This document shows positions 14,412-23,300 of a stretch of DNA of 24,146 nt, in pieces (the first letter of the stretch is position 1; each line of letters starts with the position of its first letter). The notes under the pieces were generated by a model. The model saw only the letters and a list, made by a program, of their open reading frames with translations, was not told the DNA's origin and did no database searches. Made by a program: the position numbers and the translations under genes. This DNA comes from JAVBQJ01 sp045585875 (GTDB taxonomy: Bacteria; Verrucomicrobiota; Lentisphaeria; Victivallales; Victivallaceae), in contig JAZMZH010000167.1 of NCBI GenBank assembly GCA_045585875.1, positions 1-24,146 of the forward strand, read 5' to 3'.

Positions 14412-15374
14412 ATGTACGCGATGATTCTCGACGAAACCCGCAATTTCCAATGGGCCGAAATGCCCGATCCCGTGCGCAAAGACGGGGAAGTCCTCATCGA
14501 AGTTCACGCGGCGGCGGTCAACCGCGCCGACCTGATGCAGAAGGACGGCTGTTATGCCTCGCCGCCGGAGTGGCCGCAGTGGTGCGGTCTGGAAGTGGCC
14601 GGGATCATTGCGGAAGCGCCGGAAGGTTCCGCCTTCAAGCCCGGCGACCGGGTCTGCGCTCTGGTGGGCGGCGGCGGATATTCCGAAAAGATCGCCGTCC
14701 CGGAGGGCATGGCCGTCCCGATCCCGGAGGGGATGTCCATGATCCAGGCCGCGTCCATTCCGGAAGTGTGGAGCACGGTTTATCTGAATCTCAAGCTGGA
14801 GGCGGGAGGCATGAAGCCCGGCGACGTTTTTTATATGCAGGCCGGGGCCAGCGGCGTCGGGCTCGCCGCCATCCAGTTCGCCAAATCCATGGGGGCGGAA
14901 GTCGTCACCACCGTTGATTCTCCCGAAAAAGCCGCGTTCGTCCGGAAGCTCGGCGCGGATCATGTGCTGGATTACCGCACGGAGGACGTCCTCCCCGTCC
15001 TGGAGGCGCATCCGCCGACGGTCGCGCTGGACTGCATCGGCGGGAAGCGGATGGGCGAATGCTTCCGGCAGATGATTTTCGGGGGGCGCTGGATCATGAT
15101 CGCCACCATGGGCGGGGCCGAAACCGTCGTCGATCTGGAAACCGTCTGGCGCAAGCGGATCCGCCTCATCGGCAGTACGCTCCGGAGCCGCACCCCGGAG
15201 GAGAAGAGCCGGATCATGCGCGCGCTGCATGAGGAACTCTTCCCGCTGTTCGTTTCCGGCAGACTGATCTCCAACATCCACGCGGTCTTTCCGATTCAGG
15301 AGGTCGAAGCGGCCCACGGGGTGCTCCGCCGGGCGGAAAACATCGGCAAGGTGGTTTTGACGCTGCGTCAATAG
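14412..15374 (+). CDS. Quinone oxidoreductase-like MDR (PIG3/QOR type)
   Basis: This 320-residue zinc-free MDR protein has NRADLMQKDGCY (37-48), typical of PIG3-type NAD(P)H:quinone oxidoreductases. AGASGVG (144-150) is the cofactor loop, and the Rossmann half continues with FAKSMGAEVVTTV. The family reduces quinones or alpha,beta-unsaturated carbonyl compounds. In this operon, reduction of an enone made by the dehydroquinase homologue would be a coherent step; that is inference. GGAGG spans the previous gene's stop codon, seven bases before ATG 14412. It is the last gene of the operon. No clear intrinsic terminator follows in 15375-15542. Confidence 0.88.
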   Translation: MYAMILDETRNFQWAEMPDPVRKDGEVLIEVHAAAVNRADLMQKDGCYASPPEWPQWCGLEVAGIIAEAPEGSAFKPGDRVCALVGGGGYSEKIAVPEGMAVPIPEGMSMIQAASIPEVWSTVYLNLKLEAGGMKPGDVFYMQAGASGVGLAAIQFAKSMGAEVVTTVDSPEKAAFVRKLGADHVLDYRTEDVLPVLEAHPPTVALDCIGGKRMGECFRQMIFGGRWIMIATMGGAETVVDLETVWRKRIRLIGSTLRSRTPEEKSRIMRALHEELFPLFVSGRLISNIHAVFPIQEVEAAHGVLRRAENIGKVVLTLRQ

Positions 15375-15377
15375 GCA

Positions 15378-15404
15378 GTCTGGGGCGTCAGCACCGGCGC
15401 GCCG
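15378..15404 (-). repeat. 27-bp segment repeated at the right edge of the window (copy 1)
   Basis: Matches 24120-24146 at 24 of 27 positions, sharing GGCGTCAGCACCGGC and flanking bases. It contains the 12-bp palindrome CCGGCGCGCCGG (15394-15405). On the minus strand both copies encode G-(A/V)-P-V-L-T-P near a frame end. The rest of 15375-15542 shows no gene I can support. Confidence 0.5.
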
Positions 15405-15542
15405 GGGAGGGCGGTCCGGAGTATGCTTCCCGGTGCCGGGCGACCGCATCCGGACGCCGGTTGGCCGCAGACGATATCGGGGCACGGCTCCGCACGCGAT
15501 CTGTCCGGCTTTTCTTCGAGCCCGTACGATGAAATCATCTGT

Positions 15543-15884
15543 TTACCGCGAACAGATTTCGTCCAGTTCCTTCTGACCTTTTCGGATCGCTTCCACAAGC
15601 GCCGTGCAGTCGCTTCGGGTGTGGTTGCGCAATAATTCCGTGAGTTCGGAAACGGGAACGGAAATCGGTGTCAGAGCCAAATTCCCCAAGGCCCCTTTGA
15701 GGGAATGAGCCGCATCGAATGCGGTGTCCGAATCGCCGGTCTCCATGGCTTCATAAAGCCTTTGAAAATTGGGATCTCCCGGTATTTTTTTCACCATGCG
15801 GAGATAGAAATCTTCATTGTTCAAGCATCGTTTCAGACCATCTTGCGTATCGGCGCCGAAAGTTCTCAAATCGTTGAGTGTCAT
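15543..15884 (-). CDS. Histidine phosphotransfer (HPt) domain protein
   Basis: This 113-residue protein is a stand-alone HPt domain. AAHSLKGALGNLAL (58-71) carries the phosphorylatable His60 in the H-x-L-K-G signature, within a four-helix bundle of typical size. It should shuttle phosphoryl groups between receiver domains, most obviously those of the two hybrid kinases upstream. I chose ATG 15884 because the protein then matches HPt length. The frame is open to a TTG at 16034, but that extension is arginine- and cysteine-rich and unlike HPt. The Shine-Dalgarno AAAGGAG is about 12 bases from the ATG, longer than ideal. It has its own strong promoter, with a leader of roughly 230 nt. Confidence 0.85.
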   Translation of the reverse strand: MTLNDLRTFGADTQDGLKRCLNNEDFYLRMVKKIPGDPNFQRLYEAMETGDSDTAFDAAHSLKGALGNLALTPISVPVSELTELLRNHTRSDCTALVEAIRKGQKELDEICSR

Positions 15885-16119
15885 TGTCTTGAGAATCTCC
15901 TTTGGAAGAATGGAAATTTTTGCGGAAATGATTTGCCGAAACATGGCTGCACCGTTCCGACGCTTTTCGGCGTCTCGCAAAAAATCGAAACGGAAGCATT
16001 TCCGGCGGATGCCCTGCGGGCAGCCTCGTTTCAATTCCCCATTTTGTCTTTTTGGCGATCGCGCTGAAATGCAAAGACGTTTTCTCGAGCAGTCATGTCA
16101 AAAAACGGATACGGTTCTC

Positions 16120-16148
16120 AATATAGCACCTTTCCGCGGATTTGTCAA
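16120..16148 (-). promoter_or_regulatory. Consensus promoter for the HPt gene
   Basis: On the minus strand, a perfect TTGACA (16143-16148), 17-bp spacer and TATATT (16120-16125). Transcription should start near 16113, leaving about 230 nt before ATG 15884. That leader holds no clear gene apart from a possible TTG-initiated extension of the HPt frame. Confidence 0.75.
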
Positions 16149-16185
16149 ATTTGACGATCATTTCTTTCCGCCCCGGAGGCGTCGG

Positions 16186-17376
16186 TCAGACCTTCAGAAT
16201 ATGTTCAAAAAAGTAATGCAGAATCCTGTCCAGAGTTTTGGGGGATTTTGCGGATACGGAAAGTCCCGCCATGTATCGGCGGATGTCTTCCGCGAGGTCG
16301 TCCGCCGTCTGGTAACGGTCCTCGAGCTTGCAGGCTGTCGCCTTTTGAATGATTGCCCGGAGATTTCCGTCGATTTTCCGATGAAACCGATGCACAATGG
16401 GTTCAAGATCTGCCTTGAGGACGTGGTCAATACATTCTTTTTCCGTGTTTCCGTCGACAGCGTACTGGAGGGTCACGATTTCCTGCAGGATCAGACCGAG
16501 GGTGAAAACATCCGATCTGAAGTCAGGCGGTTCGCCCCGCAGCACTTCAGGCGGGAAGTAGCGCGGGGTCCCCGAAATCTTCTGATCGGACGATGGACAG
16601 TTTCCGTCTTCGGGGATGATTTTTGCGAGACCCCAGTCCATCACAAAAACTTCCATGTATTTCCCGATCATGATGTTTTCCGGCTTCAGATCGCGATGGA
16701 TTACATTGCGGTGATGGGCGTACACGATGGTATCGCAGACCCGCAGAAAAATTTCCAGCCGCTTCCGGAGCTGCATCTCCTCATCGAACATGTCGATGCC
16801 GCGGATGCGGTAATTCAGGATGATGTTCCGCAGATATTCGCGCAACGTCTTGCCGGCGACCAATTTCATGACCAGGTGGATGCCGTTTTCCTCATCGCGG
16901 GACAGACCGTAAATCGGGATGATGCCCGGATGGTCCAGTTGCGCGGTGACTTTCGCTTCCGTTACAAAAGCATTCAGCCGTTCCGTGATATTTCCCGTGT
17001 CCATCTTCAGTGATTTGATGGCGACCAGACGTCTCAGATTTTTGTCGCGGGCGATGGAAATCTTTGCCGTCCCGCCCTGTGCGAATTCCGTCAGGAGGGC
17101 GTATTTTTCGCTGACGGTATCCAGAGAGGAGTCCAGTTCGGTGGAGACGTCCAGATTCAAACTGATATAGGGATTGATGTCCACCCCGCCGACGATATCT
17201 TCGATATCCTTCTTATGTTTCGGATTGAGGCGGCCGCTTCCGGACAAAGCCCTCTGCGGGGCATCCGCAGCTGCGGAGGCGGCCGACGGGATGATGACGG
17301 TCCGATTGAAATCGGCTTCGCCTCCATCGACGGTCATCATATCCTCGGACGGATCATTGTTTGACATGTTATTCAT
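16186..17376 (-). CDS. PVC-type serine/threonine protein kinase
   Basis: This 396-residue Hanks-type kinase has all core elements: glycine loop FAQGGTAKIS (98-107), VAIK with Lys121, Glu140, HRDLKPEN (227-234, catalytic Asp229), DWG (247-249) replacing DFG, PPE (275-277), and Asp289 in RSDVFTLG. The tail DLAEDIRRYMAGLSVSA is typical of kinases from Planctomycetes and relatives. A polar 90-residue N-terminus precedes the kinase domain. There are no transmembrane or sensor domains, so it is cytoplasmic and its input must come from a partner. A stop codon directly before ATG 17376 fixes the start, but no Shine-Dalgarno is visible. The 126-bp gap from the upstream transporter-kinase gene shows no promoter, so read-through is likely. 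Targets unknown. Confidence 0.9.
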   Translation of the reverse strand: MNNMSNNDPSEDMMTVDGGEADFNRTVIIPSAASAAADAPQRALSGSGRLNPKHKKDIEDIVGGVDINPYISLNLDVSTELDSSLDTVSEKYALLTEFAQGGTAKISIARDKNLRRLVAIKSLKMDTGNITERLNAFVTEAKVTAQLDHPGIIPIYGLSRDEENGIHLVMKLVAGKTLREYLRNIILNYRIRGIDMFDEEMQLRKRLEIFLRVCDTIVYAHHRNVIHRDLKPENIMIGKYMEVFVMDWGLAKIIPEDGNCPSSDQKISGTPRYFPPEVLRGEPPDFRSDVFTLGLILQEIVTLQYAVDGNTEKECIDHVLKADLEPIVHRFHRKIDGNLRAIIQKATACKLEDRYQTADDLAEDIRRYMAGLSVSAKSPKTLDRILHYFFEHILKV

Positions 17377-17502
17377 TTACAAAAGCATCAGTTCCGGCTC
17401 AAACGAGTTTCGGGAACATTCTCTTGCCGCGCACGATCCCGGACGCGTCTTTGGGGCGGGAGGGGGCGGCGGCATTCCCGAAGCCGCAGCTTTTGAAACC
17501 TT

Positions 17503-20289
17503 TTATTTCCTCAATACCAATTCGAGTTCCTTTTTCAAAACTTCCATGTCGATCGGTTTGGCGATATGCGACTGCATCCCGGCGGCTTCGGCGGCCTTGA
17601 TGTCCTCGGGAAATGCGTTGGCGGTCATGGCCAGAATGGGGATGCCGGCCAGTGTCGGGTCTTTCAGTGCGCGGATTTCCCTTGTGGCGGCATATCCGTC
17701 CATGACCGGCATCTGGATGTCCATGAGAATGGCGTCATACCGGTCGGGGCGGGAGGCGCTGACCTTTGCCACGGCGATCTCCCCATTTTCCGCTGTATCC
17801 ACGCGGAAACCCATCCGCTCCAGAAGCATCTGGGCGATCTCGAGATTGACGGCGTTATCCTCCACCAGCAGAAGATGTTTACCGGTGAAGTCAATCGTCT
17901 CGCCGGTCAATTCCTTTGCGCCGGCGATCTCTTTTTTCATGTCTTTTTCGTCGGCAAGCCGGAATTTGACGCGGATGACGATTTCCGAACCGTTTCCCGG
18001 CGACGTGAACACTTCGATGGTGCCGCCCATCCGGTCGATAATGCTCTTCGTGATGGCAAGGCCGAGACCGGTGCCCTCCATGCCGCTGTCGGTGGAGGTC
18101 CGTTCCCGCTCAAAAGCGGTAAACATTTTTGCAACAAAATCCCTGGACATGCCGATGCCGCTGTCCTTGAAGCGAAGTTCGTAGCTGCCGTATCCGTTTT
18201 CTCCGCTGCCCGTTTCATAGACGGAAACCGAAACTTCCCCTCCCTCGGGCGTGAATTTGTAGGAATTGGAGATGAGGTTCAAAAGGACACGGTTGAGATT
18301 CTTCCCGTCGCACCATACATACCGATTGCGGATCCCGGAAGTATGCACGAAAAATTTTATCCGCTTCTGCCTCATCTGATCCGAGAAAAGTTCGTTCATC
18401 TTTTCGAAGCTCAGGCACAAGTCCGTCGGATTGTATTCCAGTTCGAAGCTTCCGTTTTCAATTCTGCTCATTTCCAGAATGTCGTTGAGCAGCGTCAGCA
18501 GCTGCTTGCTGGATTTTTCAATTTTCGTCAGATAATCCCGCAGCATGGAATCGGGTTCCTTGAGCGCGAGCGTCGTGTAGCCGATGATGGCGTTCATCGG
18601 AGTGCGTATATCATGGGACATATTGAAGAGGAACTGACTTCTGGCAAGGCTGCTTTCGGAGATGCGGATCTTTTCCCGTTCCGCGGATTCGTGCATTTTC
18701 CTGATCAGATTCTGGATGTACAGCATGACGCTCAGCCCGATGAAAATAATCACCAGCAGGACAATGCTGCCTATGACCAGTGCGGTATGTACATCATCCA
18801 GATTCTTTTGCCCCATGAGCAGTTTCCCGAACCACATCAATGCGGTATAGACGAGAAGTGCGAACAAGGCCAGTCCGGAGGTGGACATCTCGCTGTATTC
18901 CGTCAACATGTTTTGTCTGACCGTGTGCCAGTAAAAGACGAAACCCAGCAGACACCAGAGGGACAGAAGCAGAAACGCCTCGCAGCTCATGGTGTCCAGC
19001 ACCACCAGACGGGGGACGATCTGAACGATGCCGAGTATCGCGGATATCACGGTTCCCGCCAGGCCCGCCGCCATAATTCTGAAGTTGGCCTCCGCCTTGG
19101 CAATCTTGTATGCCGCGGCGGACGTGTAGCCATAGGCGACTATGGCGCCGAAAGCGGTCAGATCAATGAACCAGCTGAGCGTATTTCTTCCCAAAAGCGA
19201 GATGAGAACGGAGAGGATCATGACGAAGAAAATACAGTATGCCGTCTTTGAGAATTTGTCGGAGAGGATTTTATCCTCGGCCATTGAGGAGAGCATGTGT
19301 ATGATGGCATGGTAGGCTTCGATGATGCCGGTCAGAATGGCCGCCAGTGCGGTGATGGCGATGATGGCGATGCCCGTCGGCCCCATCGCATTTTTTGCCG
19401 CATAAAAAGTCGGTATGGAGGCGATTCCGCTTAAATTGTCAAGGTCGGCGATGTATGCAGTCCACGAAGCATACCCGTCCGGAACCGCGGACACGCTGAT
19501 GATGGTCATGGCAATGTATGCGAGGGCGGCCAGGATGATGGAGCTGAATATGACCCTTTTTATTTTCCGTCCGTGGAAGTTGAAGTGCGCCCTTTCAAAG
19601 GCCGCCACCTCGAATCCGACGAAAGCCCATGGTGCAAGCAGGATCAGGCTGAAGATGGCAAATCCCCTGTTCGCGTCCCGGCAGTCGAAAGTTTCGAGGA
19701 TGTCGTGCAGATCGACATGGGGGAGGCAGAATACGGTTGTGATGACGATTCCGGCGAGAAGGATCGAGGCAAGCACGGTGGCCAGATGCCTCAGGACGGT
19801 CTTGGCCACGAGGAAGAGAAAACCGATGCCCGCCAGTGCGAATACCGACAGGAGCACTTCGTAGAGATAGACGTTTTTGTTTGCGATGGTGTAATAATAC
19901 CCCCGGTGTACGGTGTCGCCCAGCAGCCCGCGAAGGAGCAGAAACAAAGCCGTGCCGTTCAGAAACACGATGGTCAGATAGGAGAGGCAGAGAAACCAGG
20001 AGCAGAGAAAGGCGTGATCCCGTCCCAGCGCCTCTTTTGTGTAGGCATAGATCCCGCCGGGCATCGCGGATCGCATCATCAGGTAGGAAATGCAGGTCCC
20101 GATCACCAGCATGATGATCAGCCCGATCGCCATGGCGATGATGGTGCCGGCCGGTCCGGCCACCGGCAGAAAGGTGGAGCCGGGCATGACAAAGGCCCCC
20201 CAGCCAACCATGCATCCGAAAGCCATCGCCCAGACGTCAAGAACGGTGAGGTGCCTGGCCTCGTTTCTGATATGATTTTGTCCTGTCAT
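17503..20289 (-). CDS. APC-superfamily amino-acid permease fused to hybrid histidine kinase with receiver
   Basis: This 928-residue protein joins a transporter to a sensor kinase. Residues about 15-460 are an amino acid-polyamine-organocation permease (VWAMAFGCMVGWGAFVMPG, 19-37; SAMPGGIYAYTKEALG, 74-89) with about 12 hydrophobic segments, followed by extra membrane helices near 470-525. HisKA contains SHDIRTP (558-564, phospho-acceptor His559). The ATPase domain has its N-box at about 671-681, DSGIGM at 709-714 and GTGLGL at 739-744. The receiver (about 804-926) has acidic Glu810/Asp811, phospho-acceptor Asp857, Thr889 and Lys911. It probably senses amino-acid transport or binding and passes phosphate through its receiver to the HPt protein. 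GGGGGA lies five bases before the ATG. The frame is uninterrupted, so the fusion is genuine in this sequence. Ligand unknown. Confidence 0.88.
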   Translation of the reverse strand: MTGQNHIRNEARHLTVLDVWAMAFGCMVGWGAFVMPGSTFLPVAGPAGTIIAMAIGLIIMLVIGTCISYLMMRSAMPGGIYAYTKEALGRDHAFLCSWFLCLSYLTIVFLNGTALFLLLRGLLGDTVHRGYYYTIANKNVYLYEVLLSVFALAGIGFLFLVAKTVLRHLATVLASILLAGIVITTVFCLPHVDLHDILETFDCRDANRGFAIFSLILLAPWAFVGFEVAAFERAHFNFHGRKIKRVIFSSIILAALAYIAMTIISVSAVPDGYASWTAYIADLDNLSGIASIPTFYAAKNAMGPTGIAIIAITALAAILTGIIEAYHAIIHMLSSMAEDKILSDKFSKTAYCIFFVMILSVLISLLGRNTLSWFIDLTAFGAIVAYGYTSAAAYKIAKAEANFRIMAAGLAGTVISAILGIVQIVPRLVVLDTMSCEAFLLLSLWCLLGFVFYWHTVRQNMLTEYSEMSTSGLALFALLVYTALMWFGKLLMGQKNLDDVHTALVIGSIVLLVIIFIGLSVMLYIQNLIRKMHESAEREKIRISESSLARSQFLFNMSHDIRTPMNAIIGYTTLALKEPDSMLRDYLTKIEKSSKQLLTLLNDILEMSRIENGSFELEYNPTDLCLSFEKMNELFSDQMRQKRIKFFVHTSGIRNRYVWCDGKNLNRVLLNLISNSYKFTPEGGEVSVSVYETGSGENGYGSYELRFKDSGIGMSRDFVAKMFTAFERERTSTDSGMEGTGLGLAITKSIIDRMGGTIEVFTSPGNGSEIVIRVKFRLADEKDMKKEIAGAKELTGETIDFTGKHLLLVEDNAVNLEIAQMLLERMGFRVDTAENGEIAVAKVSASRPDRYDAILMDIQMPVMDGYAATREIRALKDPTLAGIPILAMTANAFPEDIKAAEAAGMQSHIAKPIDMEVLKKELELVLRK

Positions 20290-20310
20290 CGTATTCCCCC
20301 GTTTTGTCGA

Positions 20311-23300
20311 TCAGTGTTTGTTTTCTTTTTCCCAGATGATTTCCTCAAGGGTCTGGTAGAGATGCTCCGGATCCACCGGCTTGGAGAGATGCGCGTTCAT
20401 TCCGACCTGAAGGGAACTCTGCACATCTTCGTCGAACGCATTGGCCGTCATGGCGATGATGGGGACTGCCCGGGCGTCCGGCCTGTTCATGTCGCGAATC
20501 ACGGAGGTCGCCTCAAGTCCGTCCATTTCGGGCATCCGCACATCCATCAGGATTGCATCGTAATACCCGGTCTCGCTTTCGGCGAACATTTCCGCGGCAA
20601 TCTTTCCATTTTCCGCGTGGTCAATTTTCGCCCCGCGCGAATGAAGCAGCTCTTTGACGATTTCCGCATTGATCAGGATATCTTCCGCCAACAGGATATG
20701 CCTGTCCGTGAGTTCGGCGCGCCGCCGGGTCGACAGTTCCTTCATGCGGTTGCGCTTGGCGATCTTCAGGAATTCCTCGATGACATTGGAGGCGGCCAGC
20801 GGCTTGGCGAGAAAACTGTCCACGCCGATATGCAGGGCTTCATCCATGATTTCATCCCAGTTATACGCCGTCAGGATGATGACGGTCATTTCGCTGCTGA
20901 AACGCTTGCGGATCTCCCTGGCGACTTCCAGACCGCTCATTTCCGGCATTTTCCAGTCGAGCAGCACAAGATTGTAAGGATGATGCTTGGCATGGCAGAC
21001 GTCGATCATCTCCAATGCTTCCCGACCGCTTTGCACGGTATCCGCGCGGATGCCGGACTCGTCCATGACGATGGCTGCGTGTTCGCAGGCGATCGGGTCG
21101 TCGTCAACGATCAGAACATGCATGTCCTGGGGACTGAACGTGTCGAAATCCGTATTCGGAGCATCACTTTTTTTCAGGGTGATCGTCACGATGAATTCGG
21201 AGCCCTTGCCCTTTTCGGAACGGACCTGGATCATTCCGTTCATAAGTTCCACGATATTCTTCGTGATGGCCATGCCGAGGCCGGTGCTGCCGTATTTGTT
21301 GTTGCGGTTGCTGTCTTCCTGGGTGAAGGGTTCGAATATTTTCGGGATGAAAGATTGATCTATTCCTATCCCGGTGTCTTTGACGGAGATGCGGAGCGTG
21401 GACTGGTCCCCGTAAACATTGACTCGCTCAATCGTCAGCGTGATGCTGCCCGGTGCGTTCGTGAACTTGATGGCGTTTGACAGGATGTTGATGAGCACCT
21501 GTTTGAGTTTGATGTCGTCGCCGATGTAATGGTCGTCCATGGGACCGTTGACGTGACATGCGAAGGACAGGCCCTTTTCGCTGCACTGGGCCATGACCAT
21601 GGTATTGATCTGTTCCAGCAGACCGTTGAGCGAAAAGGGTTCCTTGCGCAGCATCAGCCGTCCGGATTCGATGCGGCTCATGTCCAGAATGTCGTTGATC
21701 AGTCCCAGCAGATGTTTGGCGCTTTTGCTGATCTTCTGGAGATAGTTCCGGGTGGTTTCCGACAGCGTCCCGTCCCGCAGCGCTAAACTGTTCAGGCCGA
21801 TGATCGCGTTCATCGGGGTACGGATCTCATGGCTCATATTGGAGAGAAAGGCCGTCTTGGCCTTGTTTGCTTCCTTGGCGGCAGTCAGAGCTTCGTTCAG
21901 TGCCCGGTTTTTGGCGAGGGTATCCCGCATTTCGGCGTCAATGACCGTGAATCCGACCCCGACCGCATGAACGATGTGGTCGTCGCGTTTCTCCGCCAGA
22001 CGGACTCCGGCCATGCGGAGCATTTCGTAATACTCGACACCGTTGCGCCTGACAAGATAGCGATAGGCGATAATCTTCTCTTTGGAAAGGGCTTCGCGAA
22101 TGGAATCCGCTTCGATGAACTTGAGGAACCCTTCCCGGAACTCCGGATCCACATACGTCTTTCCGTAATGGGCGAACCAGTCATGAAAAGGAAAGTGGAC
22201 CCCCTCCGCGTACTGTTCCCTGTCCGCCGGGTCGGCGCGGTAACAGATCGCGTCGTCCGTGTCCAGATTGACATGATACACGCTTCGGTAGTCCGACGCC
22301 ATGGCTGTGATCATGCTGTTCTGCTCCAGAAGCCGTTCCTGGAGAGAGACCCGTGCTTCCAGTTCCTCCTGTTTGGCTCGGCTCACCGCCTCGGCGGACT
22401 TGATCCGTGTCATTTCCGTAATGTCGACGCATATCCCAAGGAGACACAGCCGCCCCGAGGAATCCCGGAATTTCGTCTTGGTCGTCTGAAGGTTGCGCAA
22501 ATTCGAACCCGCCGCATCCGGAACGTCCTCGAAAAAGATGTACGCATGGTCCGCGTTCAGCGCTTTCCGGTCATCCGCGACAAAGTGCGCTGCCGTGTCA
22601 TGGTCGAAAATTTCAAAATCGGTGAGTCCGAGGACGCCTTCCGGCGAACTTTTTCCCGCGTAATCGGCGAACGCCTGATTGCAGGCAAGGTATTTGCCCG
22701 TTTCCGCATCTTTGGAAAAACTCATGGCGGGCATATTGGTGAGCAGGGAAGACGCGGAGGCCATCAGGTCGGCAAGTTTGGCGGCGGACTGGACTTCCTC
22801 CATCAATCGGCGATTTTCCTCCTTCACCTTTTGGGCGTCGAGAAGAGCCCTGGTGTATGTCTGTTCTTTCCTGATTTCCTCATCCACGTCCAGAAAACCC
22901 ATTGCGACGCCGATCCGGTTGTCTGGCATTTCAATTTTTCCGAAATCGATCCGGTAATATCGCGGACCGGCCGCAAGGTCACGAAGAAAGGTCACGGAAA
23001 AGCGGTTGACCGTCTTGAACTTCTCCATGATGTACGGGAGAGAGATCTGTTCCTGCATCCGCTCCCGGTCTTCCGGCACCACCATGGTGTTCACATATTC
23101 GGTCTTCGTATCCGTGTATTTTTCATGGCTCAATGCGTTCCGGATGGCCTCGGCGTGGATGTCGTCCCGGTCCGTATGATAGAGCGAGCACGATTCGGTC
23201 TTCACATCGTTGATGATCCAGACGGTGTTGTAGCGTTTGGTGAGCGTCTGGATGATGGCATCGCGCATCCGGTGCGCTTTCTCATTAGCTTCGTGCTTTT

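Noticed and set aside
15368..15598. Minus-strand 76-codon frame ending in PGAPVLTPQTAY
   Set aside because: It overlaps the HPt gene's 3' end, has no ribosome binding site and no domain; only the repeated terminal segment is noted as a repeat.
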